DNA of 64,000 bases from Anoplolepis gracilipes (Eukaryota > Arthropoda > Insecta > Hymenoptera > Formicidae), in contig NC_132979.1 of the NCBI RefSeq assembly GCF_047496725.1, positions 3,861,501 to 3,925,500 of the forward strand. Reading direction: 5' to 3'. The notes under the pieces were generated by a model. That model was not told where the DNA came from. It worked only from the letters and a program-made list of their open reading frames with translations, and searched no databases. This document shows, piece after piece, positions 39,775 through 54,300 of the stretch (positions are counted from its first letter, which is position 1; each line of letters opens with the position of its first letter). Position numbers and translations under genes: made by a program.

Positions 39775-42700
39775 GGTGTTTTCTAAAAACGCAATTTTCG
39801 TAGTACAATCAACGTGAGATATAAAGTCGGTCGTAGTTTCTCTTGTATGAGTCTTTTCGTTCCTTTAAAAGCTCTCGCCCGTCCATCTCCAAATGTTTTC
39901 GCTTTGCTTTATCCGGTGCATCGTACCATTGTTGTAACTCGTCCATTACGTTACACATATTTCGTCGATCTAGGCGCCTCGCTCCTATTCTGCTTTCCAT
40001 CATCCATTGTAACGGCTGTGTGTGCAATTCAGCGCTCGCTACGCGATTTCCGCTCACGCGGAAGCTGCATACAAAATTTGGTTAGAGCCGAATGCGTCCG
40101 CATGCAAGGGTAGTTAACGAGGTGAAATGCAGCCGGTCTGATGATCAATTGCAGTCTCTCATGGTTACACTGGAGGAATGTGTAACATGAACGTAACACT
40201 CCATACTACTTGCTTTACATTTCAATCAATCGTTTCCTCTTTGATCTATCGACTACTTAATAAATCTGAATTGTCCCTTAATTATTAATGAAGTCAATAT
40301 TTCTATTCTGATTTTTTATATATATATATATCAAATATTATATATTAGTGTTCATTAAACATTAAATTGAGATTTTATTAATATAAAATAATTTATTTGA
40401 AATTAAGCTGAAATTAAATGCAAAATTTTTATTATCTACTTTTATTATGTATTCTGAAAATTTAATTCGTCAAAATGAATCTCTTATGCTGTTTAATTAT
40501 TGGATATGAGATAATATTTTATTGCGGTTTAAAGTCAATATTAAAATTATGAATAATATAAACGACTTGATTTTATTACGAAGACATAAATCGAATTATC
40601 GTCGACTGTATAAATTACATTTTACCATTCGCTCAGATAAAATATTCTGTTTGATTCCATTTCACGTAAGGATCATAAAATGTGCTTAATAATCCTTGTT
40701 TTAATTGTCGCTCGTATAGACTGATTATACAATGATAATTTCATATTGTCATAAACGACGGTACATTAAAACGGATATCAAACCGTGAATTGTTATTTTA
40801 TTATCGATTATCGAAAGTTATTGAAACCCAATTATTGAAATATTCGCGCATACATATATTGGCCGATACATACATATGTACATTGCGTGCCTTTTCTCTC
40901 CGCAGTAAATTCTGTCATGATATCTGTCGTTCGACGATAGCATATGTATTATGTTGCTCGAAATTCGATCCATAAATGTCGGACACGTGTACGACGTATC
41001 GCGGAGACACAAGCGTATAACTTGAGCGTAAATCTTGACCCGACGTCTCGATGTTTCGCATCGTCGGATCTTCACCTTGACGCGATCCACTTTTAAGGGA
41101 TGAACGCGTGGTAGTTATATAGCGAAAAAGAATCGCGCGGGCCTTAGCGGGCCGTAACGGCATGTGTATGATAGACGGTGTTTGTCGAGGGTGCGCCAGT
41201 TCGACAATTAAGGTGCGCCCTTCGCAAACATTCCTTGTCAGTATTCTTCGTGATATTATATTCTAGTATCTTGAGTGCCTCGTCGTATTAGAATAAACAC
41301 TACGCTTCCTTTTTTACGTCTGTATCTTTTCCTCTCCGTATCTTCCAGCATTTAGAAATTAATTACAACTAAATTTTGGACTTTCAAGTTTAAATTATTA
41401 TTATATATAGTGTGTAAATTTATATATGTAATATATAATATACATATATTTTTTTAAGAAATAAAAAATATTTATCCAATAGAGATTAAACTCTTAATTA
41501 TAAGATAAATAAAATTTTTTTAAGCAATTTTTACTGGACTTTAGATAAAGTACTTTTACAACTTTTTAAACTAATATATATATATATAACCTTTTCCCCT
41601 AGTTTCCTCTTCTTCGATAATTTGCGAAGCATTGAATAAAATAAAAGTAGAATGCGTTTCAGTATGCGGCCTAAGGGTATCGAATCCGATTGTTCTCAAA
41701 TCCTTCTTAGATCTCTTTCTAAAGTTTCTTTCTAAAACGCTTTCACGTTTTATGATACTTTATTGTGAAAATATTAGGGCAAACTTGGAATATACAGAAT
41801 AGAACGAGTTCCGTTTCGCGCTTCAATTGTATCGACGACCTCAATCTCGGATATTGATTTTCACTTTACGAAAAGATCCTTCATCATCGATTTTCGAGAC
41901 CTCTGTTTCCATAAGACAATGCGAATTTCGTGAAGGAAAGATCCGCGAGCGAAATTCCTTTTAATTTTGCGAGAAGATTCCTTCTTATTCCTTTTTTTGA
42001 TGAAAAAGTTATTTCCGGCACGAGATAGTTTTACAAATAGAATTAAATCCGCAGGTAGAAAGGGGAGATAAGTGTACGCTCACCAACTGTGGCATCTCGC
42101 TCAGCCATCGTGGATTAAATGCTTCGCTTCAATGCCCTTGTTACGTGGAACAACTTAAAGGATTCCAAGCCTCAACGCGAGCAGAGATTTTAGCAAACAG
42201 AAGCCCTAACAATGCCCATAAATCCTGTATCATTAAAGAATCATTCGGTCCGCAACGTGTGTTCGGCTTAAGAAGCGATCTGGTGTTATAACTTTTATAA
42301 TCTATAATTAAAAGATATATACATTTTACACAAATAGAAATTTAAATGATAGTTTATATCTTAAACAATTATGTAAAATGGTCTATATTTAATATTTTTT
42401 TACTTTTATTATATTTTATGCACAGTTTATAGTTTAGGAAAATTAAAAAACTGAAGTGAATAATTTTTTTGTCTCTTTATAGGTTCAAGAAATCATTCGA
42501 TATAAAAATATTTTATTACTAATAATTTGTGGTGGATAAATAGAGTTTGTTGAAATTAATTACGATTGAAAAGAGCAATTTTTTTATTTTGATTACAAAG
42601 ATACGTGTCTTTGTCGGTCTATTTTATTGCATTAAACTGTGCAGCTTATGTCAATCGTCTTTAATGTCTCTATCTATATTTGGCCTGTATTTATGTGTAT

Positions 42701-45700
42701 TTCATGTGAATGTATTGTCTACATATTCAGTTGTTTCCGCATACACTGTCTGTACGTGCAGTCTGTAACCACCGTTTGTATTCAACTAGACGTTGTCTCT
42801 ATCTACTATTCGCACTCCTGACCCATGTACACGTCGATGAATGTACTCTATGATGACATGCTATATTTCTGTTATCTTCGATAATACGGCAATAGTCTGT
42901 TATCAACTATGTTGTCTATGATTATTTATTAATTATTTGTGAAAAGCATACATAAATAAGAAAAAAAACATAAATTAAATCTACAAAATATAACATTTTC
43001 AAAAAAAAAGTATATAAATGTTTTTTTGAAATTAAAGGTGCAATTAATTACAAATTTTTAGGCATATACTATGTAAAAGTTGTATTATATATTATATAAA
43101 TTGCGTGATGAAAAATTTCTTAACTGTCATAAATAATAATTTTTCTTTTATTAAATTAATCTGTAAATCTTTTGTAAATCTTAATTTCATGGAAAATTGA
43201 TCGTTATTCAAAACTCAACGAGAGTCGAAATTCGAGACCGCAAAATTCGGTTACGTAACATACCAGAGAATCCAGTGGCTGCGTTTTACTGCGCAAGCTC
43301 ACTCGAGAATATTTACGAGGCACTAAAAGATGAAAGCATCCCGCTCGTGCTGAAGCTTTTTATCCCCGAATAGATTAAACTCGTGTGTGTAAAGTGCGTG
43401 TTACGATGATAGAGCGTTAGAGAGATGTAATCGGACGATGGTTCTGATTCCGAAAACGCGAAAAGTCGGAAAAACGGGGGCGTTTCCTGTGTCACATTCT
43501 TAGCCTTTTAGGAAATTCAACCTACTTGCTGTTTTATGATGCGATAAAAACGAACAGTTCTCGCCAGCTACTCAACACGAATGTCTGGGAACGCGCACGA
43601 ATTTTTGTGTCCCGTATTTTATTGCGAATATCTTCCATGCAAGAAACGATATATTAAAAACGAAATCCAGTTTTCCCAAGTTTGGCACGTTTTTCGACCT
43701 TTTTGACATTTTCGGAGATCAACTTTCATGCTTCATAAAATATCTGCCGTTTATAGAATATCTGCTTTCGATTCTATCCATAAAGGCGTAGAGAACGAGT
43801 TGAAAATCGGACGAAACTATTTGCAGATCCGTGTCGTTTAAATAATGCAGGTAGAATAAATGAGGATTTCGACCGAGCACGAGAGGAGTTTAGCCTTATT
43901 CCGAAGGTTAAATGTCTCCGATGCCATCGATCAATCGCGCAAGCTATGCTGATATTATACATCCCTGCCAATCTTTCTCGGCCTTTATGCAAAAATAAAC
44001 GTGCCCGGTCCATCGTGCTGTCGTCTGCACAAAATGTGGTTATCAAAACAGCATTAAGATCTAATCTAACTCGACCTAACCGTTACTAACTGTGGCACTT
44101 CTTTTCTTCCTGTCGACAGACAGGCGGAAAAATCAGGGAGAGAAGAGGCAAATTGCTATCGCGAGGCGAACTTCCGGCGAAAGCCAATAAAGGAACCGTG
44201 AAAGAGGAACAGTCCTTTTTCTTTTCCTTTCTTCCCTCATTGCACCTTCCCCTTTCTTGTGATTCGCAAGCCAGCAGACCGCTCACAAATTGGATTGACA
44301 TCGGAACGTCGTTATCGGCTGCCGCCTTTCCTGTTTCTTTTACCACTCGTCAAACTCAAGTTGGAATTTCCGGCGTCGAGGGAATTTATGCGAACGGAAA
44401 CTGCGGCGCTATTTATTTTCATCCCTCGGAATCTACGACTCGATAATCTTTTCGCTCGTCACACCATTTAAATTGATAATGATACATTTCCAGCGCACAT
44501 GGTATTTATATATATCAAGAAATAAAATCATAGTAAAAAGACAAATTAAATTAATTAAGGTAGGAGCAAAAATTTGATTTGTTTGAGAAAATATGATTAT
44601 TGATACCTTATTTGTTTATAAATTAGATCCAATATGCGATAGTATCTTGATAATAGGTTTTGAAATTTTGCGTTATCTTATGTAGAAAAAAAAAGAAATT
44701 TATTTTTATTTCACGCACACGTAAACTTTACGATACCTTGACTTTTTTGTCAATTTCTGGTCGCTCGAGCAAACAGGTTGTCTGTTGTGCGACGTTGTAC
44801 GGCGGCGGCGGAGGCGCCTCGGGGTCGTAGTTCCCATGTTGTCCGGCACTTCGTAAGAATCCACCGCCGCTGATTCGGCCCCTCGTTGTATCGGCCGCCA
44901 TTCTCAGAGGGAAGCTGTTCATGCCACCTACGCCTGGACGACCGTCCTCTTCACCAACGATGCCTTCACCAGGGGTTGTGTCGCCCCTGGCGAACTGCTC
45001 CTCATCTTCGTACGCGCTTTCTGGAAACATAAAGAATAATCATTTTCACATCAGTTCGCCATAAAAACTTATTTATTACATCATCACATATTAAACAAAT
45101 TCAAGTTTTAAAGTTTTGATTTTATGGTACGGTGTCATAAAGCTGTTTAAATAAATGAGTATGAATTGAGTGCTTCATTATATATTTACTATATGTACAG
45201 TGAGTGACATAAGTGAGATATGAGTGAAATTCTTTTTCAAAAATATATACATAAATACAAGCTGCACTAAATTTGCGAAAACAGAAAAAATTGGAGCAAA
45301 CATTATTCTATAATCTTAAAGTTGAATATGATTTTTACAGACATTTTATATAAATTCTTTTTTTTTTATAAAGTCGATATTTCACATGTGAATTCAAAAC
45401 ACAAAATGTTCTATAATCAATCAAAAAATGAACGAAAAGTAAAAATAATATTATTTTTGATAAAATCAATTTTCTAGTAGTAAAAATACATGGAAATATA
45501 TAAGTAAATATTTTTGCTATATTAAAAAGTTTGAGTGAGGTTTAAAAATAAAGAGTTCTTGAATTAAATTTCATATATAAAAATATGTGCTTTAGTATAG
45601 ATCTATATCTTATTGTTAGAATTAGAAAATAAATTTATGTATGTATATCTTCCACTGTGTTTTTTTAGTTCTTGTAAAAAAATCAAACGCCTTATCGACC

Positions 45701-48700
45701 ATACAAATGCAGAAACGGAAGAACGCGACGATGAACGACGCAACTCTATCTTCGATGAACTATTTGAGAGAATGATGGATCGGGGGACGCACTCTCTTTT
45801 ATTAGTCGTGGGCAAACACAAACACGTGAGCTGGATAGGTAGCCATTACAACGGATACACGTCGTCGTGTGATTTTCAGGGGATGGTGCAATCGCGAGAC
45901 ATACGCAGTAATGTGTCGATTGCCCGGCATTTTACGTCATCGGGCTCAAGCGGAAAGTTTAACGGTAATAGTCAACTATTATTATTATAACGTCGGACAA
46001 GCAAGACACTTCTCTCGGATGTAAAGATGAGTTTTGAAAGTGTGTTATACATGGGAACTGTGTCGCGAGACATAGTAAAATGAAGTTTACGATGCTTTTC
46101 ATCGCACATCATCCGCTGTCGGGCTTTGACGTTCGCGCGTCAATTATAAATTATAGGTAAATTACGTTGCTGTACTTCTTCAAAATTTGCGCGGCATGCA
46201 AACGCTATTGACAAAAAAATCTCAAAAATAAAATGTACATTTTGAAATTGTTGTAAATAAAGAAGACTCTTTCATATAAAATCACAAATAAGAGATTAAG
46301 CGCCAATGGAAATTAGATAATTGCAGCTGCAAATAATACTATAAAATCATGGAAAAATGCAAACCAAGTGCCGAACGTTTCGGTCCACTTCACAAAAAAA
46401 TCTTTTAATACATTAATAAAATAAAAGGAAAAGTCTGCGAGAGCACTCTTTTACTACCTTTTCAGCTTCGAAAGCTGGAGATCGCAATAGTATCGAGATA
46501 AAACAGTTCATAAATGATTTATTCATTGCCTCTCGACGAACGTCTCGTAAATCGATTTTAATAAATGGATTGAGCCCGATGCAGCCGCTCGGGGCTGGGC
46601 AATCGCAGCTCGTTATCTCGTAGAATCGACGCAGACCGATTAGTCCTCAGAGAAACAATCCCGTGCGAGCGTTCGCAAAAAATGATGGGTACTATTTATT
46701 GAGCACTAAAGTTGCGTGGTAGCTCGCTCGTAAAATCGGGCCAACGGCCATCGCGGGGGTGAGAAATAAGCACCCGATGCGATTAAAGAGCGCGGCTGGT
46801 GGGACGAGGGCGTTCTTTCATCGCTGCATTTCTTAATTCGCAAGAACAAAATAATTGTACGTCTCCGTAATTCGTGTCCCCGTAATATGAGCCATCCCTC
46901 GATTTCTTTGAACGTAATCTCGTTTACACAAACGTGTAACTTTTACAAAAAAGCAATAAACTGTCGCTGTCAGTTTTTCTTTTTGCAATCGCGTTATCGC
47001 GGCACTGTACGTAAAACAAGATTATTAAAGATAAATAATTTGCGTAAAGCCGTGGGATCGTATGCTGTGCAAACAGGATAATGGATTTATGCAATTTGCT
47101 GACCCGCATCTGAATCAATAGAAATGAGAATACTCGAATGAAAAGCTTTTTACGATAAAGTGAAAAAAATGAAAAATGAAAAATCAATTATCCCTGTGGT
47201 CCGTTCTACATAAATCGTCAAAAATTAAATAAATAAATAATAGATAGCAAGGGAATAATAAAAGAAATATTGCATCGTATAATAATCGGACATTTTAAAT
47301 ACATAACGGAGGTAAATATAATTTAAAAGTAAAAATTATAGTTTAATATTATTTATCGATCACAAATTACACAGACTAATAAATAAATTATATCGATAGT
47401 GTTAATGAGACGACGCCAAAGCGAAAGCAACGATACTACTAATAACTCGATTGCAAACACGCTTTATGGGAATAATAATGGCTTTAAATTATAATGCACG
47501 GATAAGAGATGAGGAGGGTAAATGGGCGTAAGATAACTACGACGAAGGTATTGATTGCGCTTTAAGTGCAAACGCAGAGACTGGGAAACCCCTACTGTAC
47601 GAGCCAATTCATTCCACGATACCAAGGCTGCACATAGCTGAATCGTTTAAGGAACTCAATTCTACAAAGGGATAGCATCAAATTATCTGCCTTGCGTCTG
47701 GTATGGTTAGGGTACATTACCATTGTTCTTTGTGCATAGCTACGTGTATTAGTGCAACAAATTAAGTTAAAAATTTAAACTTTTTGTTCTCGATACGGTG
47801 ACCTGCGGATCAAAGCGCTTACGTTGCTAGTTACGTGGTAAAAATGCATGAGGAAACACATTAATATTTATGAAAGTTATTATCTGATGAAGTTTTGATC
47901 GTATTAAGCGTGAAAATTATGTGCATGCGTGTACGTGTGTATGTATAGACTGCAAAATTGCAAATAATTTTTCAAGCTGTAGGTTCACCATATTTCCTTG
48001 TTATATATAATTTACAATTTACGTTGACCTGATAATCGAGATGAACTCCTGGCCGTTTGTTCTAAGCTTCGTCCTGTATTCATCTCGAAGACTTCTTGGC
48101 TCTAAATTATTGAGGAGACCTCACGGAAGCCTTGTGGCTTGTATTTGACGTCTTTATCGCTTCGAATGAGAAATGTAAGTGTATTCTCCGAAATATGTAA
48201 ATAGAAAATGCTAAAGTATATCCAGGGAATATTCTGAAATTGTATTTGGAGATTTTTCTCCTATATCTTTTTGTAATACCAGGAAAGCGCGTAAAAATTG
48301 AATTGTAAAATATAAGATTACAGTATTGCAAGAGCTTGTATGTATGTAATTTCTCTTAGTTATAAAAAGAATGATATACTAAAATGATATATTAAAATAT
48401 TATAACAAAATATTACATTTAGTCATTAATTTCTGATTTCGATTATCCATTTAGCAATGCTTAGATAGTATTTTACAGAACAACCGTTCTTACAACAAAG
48501 TTACTAAACATAGACAGTTTTAAACATGTTAAGTAAACGTTTAAAATTTCACAGAAGAGATTATCAAAGGAGATCTTTTAACGTTTAATTTTTTATACAT
48601 ATGTCACAACACACAGATTTCACAGGTTTATCAAAGGAAAATCATTTCAATAAATTACATGCACCAATGGTTGGAATAAAATGCTAGACTTAAGCTTTGC

Positions 48701-50465
48701 AGTTTATTGATAGGTTAATAATGGAATTACTCGACCGAGTTTTAAAATCTGTCACTTAAACTGAAAAGGGAACATCTAACAAGATATATGATGAATGTAT
48801 TCAGTGGATTTTGATATGCCAAACACTGCAAAACTAAATTAAAGGGATATTGAATGTGTTTACATATTATATGTATGTAGACAAAAATCTGAAAATAATT
48901 TTATTTCAAACACAATTTTTCATTAATTTTTGTGAAAAAAATTCGCTTTTTCTGGAATTATATAATTTCTGATTCAGCCTATATATAATTATAATACTTA
49001 ACGAAATTTTAATATTTATCTGAAACACTCGAGTGTAAATTATTCTACTTTGCATATGTGAATCAGAGTAAGAGACTGAAATAATGCATAAATCTGGAAT
49101 TTCAGCTGAAACTAGAATTTTAGCTCTATTGATTTTGACAAGAAAAATGTGTGTGTTGTGTGCGTGCGCGCGCGAATGTGTATGTGTGTATTAAGATTAG
49201 TAGAAAATTTCTTAATCGATCAATTATTCGATGCCAATGAACACGACGTACGTTTCAAAACCACACTTCACCAACCAGAATTGATAATGGAATTACTCTG
49301 AACTAAGTTTCGAAATCTGCCACTTAATCGACGATCAGAAACAAGTAATAGCCTATGCTAATGGTCCATCTCTCGCGTACACCTGTTGCACAGCATCTTA
49401 TACTTGTCCGATAAATAAATATATATCTGTATGACTAATGTTGTTCAATAATATTTCAAATACTCCACACTTTTCATACAGGCAAAATATTGAAAATTAT
49501 ATTCCAAATGATATTTTGAAACACGTACTTAAATATCTAAATATTAAAAATTAGCGTAAATATTTATAAGAGGACTTGAGAGAATTGCGTTTTTATAATT
49601 ATAGTATAATTTCAACAACTCCGAAAAAAATTATTGATTAAAGGAAATTAATTAAATAAAATTAACGCTTTTATAATTAGCACTGGAATAAACAATCTAT
49701 TTTAGATAGCTTGAAATTAACATGAATTTTGGATAAATTACATGAAGAAGAAATATATATGTATATATTGTGTTTGAGCAGACCATTAACGAGCTGAATA
49801 GACTGTACACTTGCATGCGGGTGCTGCAAGTGCAATTTACGATTGCACGCGAGAAAGTTGTTGACATAAATGATAAGAAAACATTGTTAATTAATGGTAT
49901 TAATGGCGGTAATGACCAGTTAGTTGATTCTCCCATCGTCGACGTCCACGCCCGAGCTGATTTAGGAATTGCGTTAATGAAAAAGCTACCGCGGTGTATA
50001 TTTCGAAATTTCCTTTACTTTGTTGCAACAGTCGTTATTCATCTCCGTCTCTTTTCATTCTTTTTTCCTCTTTTTACCGTGCTTTGTTTACTTCTCGCAT
50101 TACAGAGAAAACCACGGAATTTGCGCTTTCGTATATGAGTTTAACTTTATGCTTGGACTTTCGGAAATACGTCGTTAATGAGACTTCGAAACGAAATCAA
50201 GAAAGAAAATAGAGAAAATATATCAAATGAGGGTTTTTTCTGCGTCGATTGACTTTACGGTCAAATTTTTTAGCTCCGTTGCACTAGGACACAGACAAAC
50301 TGTAAAACTTTTAATTCGATGAAACAGAAAGAAAGTGCAAAACGTCGTTATTACTTTTGCGAACAACATTACCAAAGTGGTCAACTACTTTCAATCAATG
50401 CAGATTAAATAAAAAAGTGGGAGAGAGAAAGAGGCAGTGACAGATAAATAGATAGATAGATAAAT

Positions 50466-50498
<33 letters not shown>

Positions 50499-51251
50499 AA
50501 AAGAGGGACAGAAATAATCCCTGCTGCTTGTAATCGTGACATGTACGCAAAATTCATTGTGATGCAACGAGTTTTCGTATGTTCGAATGAAATTTCGATG
50601 ATGGATTGACTGATAACGTTTTTCAAAAATTAAATAAATTAAATACAAAATAAATATACAAAATGATTTGGAAAATTGTGATCTACTATACTGATTTTTC
50701 AATACATAATATATAAATAAATAAATAAAAAATAAATAAATAAATAATAACAGAAGCAAAGTGTGAATGGTATGATATCAAATAAACATAAGAAAAGGGC
50801 CGGGGGAAATCATACTTTTATATATTTCAAAACTATTAGTGTAGAGTTTGAAATTTCAAACTACATATATCGATAATTCATCTCACTTTTCCTAGGACAA
50901 GCTTCACGAAGATATATATCTATTCGTGGAAATAAAAGTAAAAGCTTGAGATAAAAATGATTTGTAATTATTTACAATTGATAAAAGTATTCATGTAGTT
51001 AAGTTCTTGCAAAACTTAATATCGTCTTTCTCTACCTGCCAGAAATATTAGTATTATGGTTCTCTGAGAACAAACTAAAAACATAGGCTTCCGAAATTAC
51101 TTATACTCAAATCGGATTACTTGTTTGTGTTCTGGTTTCCATTTCCTTGAGCACATTATAAAGTAATTATAACATAGAAATTATGGTAAAACAGCTCACA
51201 CATGTTATGAAAGTAATGCAATTTCTTACAGCTTCATAGTATTTTCGTGAA

Positions 51252-51319
<68 letters not shown>

Positions 51320-54300
51320 TTAAATGAACAAACTTTACACAAAATAAACAGCTCGTATATTGTATTTTGAATATCTATATACTGAATATCCTATAGAACA
51401 AGTATATTATAATTCTAATTACACAATAGAATAACATGAGAAAATAAATTTTATTTTTTTCGCTTATCTTTTTTATTTAGAATTATATCGTTTCAGTTGT
51501 ATTCTCCAGTTATAGGCTACCTTTTATATCAAAAATAGATACGAGTCACAAAGACTTTCCGATATACATATATTTCCACAAAAACTTTTTCGTAATAATC
51601 CTCGTTATACGGGCTCGCCCGCGTTTTTTAGCCACCGATAATGGTGACGGCCACAGATTGCGAATACGTCACAGAGTCGAGAGAGATAATTTTTTTCTCC
51701 TCGGAAATTTCCTCCGACGGATGAAATATCACCTGATATCTGCGAAGTAGACAGATCTACGGACAAGAAAAAAAAAAAAAACAAAAAAGTATGAGAAAAT
51801 TAGTCGAATGGCGAGAATAAACAGACGGCAGCTTAAATGTACAGAACTTTTACGAGACGACGGACATTTTTCATTCCGTCCAATACTCCGAGGCTGAAAA
51901 AAAGTGACGAGGTGTAACGCGACACTGAGTAGCGCGATCTTTCAAAAAAGCTTTAGTTTAAAAGATATTTGCAGAAGAATTATTCGCGCTCCGTTATGAA
52001 TTTACGCGCGCGACATTTTATCAAGGTTACTGCGGTAATGTTATGCGGATATGCAGGGTGTTTAAAAACAGTGCACCAGGAGACCCGACTAATGCGTTGC
52101 GGGATAATAGTAAGTTCTTAAATTTTTGACTTCCTGAAGTATTTTTACAGATTGATTATATTTAGCCACATCGTTTTTTTTTTTCATTTTCTAGTATCTT
52201 TTATGATGAAGTATTGTTGGTGAAAGTAATGTTCTTCCAAACTGAAAAGGTCCGATTAGAAGAAAAATCAGAAATAGATATTTGATCCCATTGTTAGTTT
52301 TCCAATTATTGGTTCGATAAAATAAGATAATAAGAAATACGAGTAATAATATCTATCAACAATAATGTGTATTGTGTATCTCTAACGGAAATTACCGCCA
52401 GAATATTTATATGTAATATGTAATAGAATATCTATATGTAATATGTATCTTTTTCATGATATGCGCAAATAGTATAATATAAATTATGAGTATAATGGCT
52501 AATATAATAAATAATAAATTTAAATATATATTATAGATTTCCAACCAAATTTATAATCTCCATATTTAAGTTAACACATATTTTCGTATTTTTCTCTCAT
52601 ATATGTTTTTCCACAATAAGTTATGCATATAGCTAATTGTTAAACAATATAAAAAAATAATACGTGTAAACACGCTCATTTTTATTGAATTTGTTTTCAT
52701 GACTGTAATAATCAATCAAGTGTAATTACTACAATTTAAGTTATTAACTCTATTTTCAAATTTTACTATACATTTATAACATAAAATATTCATTTTATTG
52801 CACTAATTATAATACTTTATTATATAAACGTTAATCGAATATTGTATACGTGTATTTCACAATTTTTCTTATCTCAATCGCTTTTATTTAACATCGCTAT
52901 GAAACACATCGTCAACGGAATTCACAAAGATATTCATCGATATCGCATGTTCTGTCGCGAATTCTGAATATCAAACGATGGATGTTTATTCAAAATTGAA
53001 ATTCTGCCAGGCTGCAAACTTCTGTTATTTTGTATCCCTGATTCTGTGACGACTATTCATTCTCATTTATCTAGTATACCTAGTACATAAGCTTTTGTCT
53101 CTCTCTTTCTCTCTCTTTAATATATAATTATTTAATTATAACTCTAATTTACTTTATAACAAAAATTTTCTCTTATATAACTCCAATTTTAATTTATAAA
53201 AAAAATCTTACTTACAAGAGACATGTCACAACTGTCCGGAATCGATTTGATTCTCCTTGAAATATATTGTTAAACACAAAAATCTAAGAGACACGTATTT
53301 TTTTATACGTGTGCAATCTCATGTTTCAAGGGTAAAACACTTTGAAAAAAATGGTATTTTCCTTTGAGGTCAAATACTGTTGAAACTATAAAAAATAGAA
53401 AAAGAATTATTCCTGTTGAATAAAATTTTAACAAGTTCTCGAGCACTTTAATTTGGTGAAAAAAAATTATAAAATTTTGAGTGATGGGGGTTTTTTGAAA
53501 AAAATTTAAAAATTTCTTCTCATAATTTTAACGTACTCTTCAAACCGTTAACTTTTTTTTATTTAACAATTTTTTTTCTATCTCTTATATAGTTTTGACA
53601 ATATTCGACCCCAAAGGAAAATGCCGTTTTTCTTTCAAAAGGGTGTTTTACCCCTGAAACATGAGATTGCGCACGTATAAAAAAATATGTGTCCCTTAGA
53701 TTTTTACGTTTAACAGCATATTTCAAGGAGAATAAAACCGGTTCCGGACATTTGTGACATATCCCTTGTTAGAAAAATTTGAAAATCTTAAATTTTAACA
53801 CTATTATAATCTTATTTCAATATTATAATTGTATGTGTGTGTCATCTCAAGAATACAATTATTTTGATTCTAAGAAAATTATAATCTTCGATTTAAACAA
53901 GTGTTATTTTCTATCCAACATTTTTTCCTGTCCATTCAAGAAAATTATTCTTAAATAACAAGAATATATTTTTCTTAATTGAATTATATAAAATGTTTTC
54001 ATTCAAGCAAATTTCCTTTATTTAACGCAATATAATTTCATTTCAAGATTTCTATTTTGAAACTAAAGATATAAATAGATGTGTCAAAATAAGAGCAATT
54101 TTTTTCTGTATAGTAGACGCATATATGCGTACATACATACATGTTTAAATTTACGAATATTGTGTCTAAAAAACACAAGAGAATATTTTTATCACAAACA
54201 ATGACGAAAGCGCGTTGTTTTTATTACGATGCTTCGATGCAAGCAAAAATTACTCAATGTATACAATACTTTCCTGAAGTATGATATTGAGATGTATAAC

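Noticed and set aside
39776..39800. GGGTGTTT motif, also at 52066, as shared ends of one element
   Set aside because: The common part is about 8-12 bases and the flanks differ, so it is too short to support a family.
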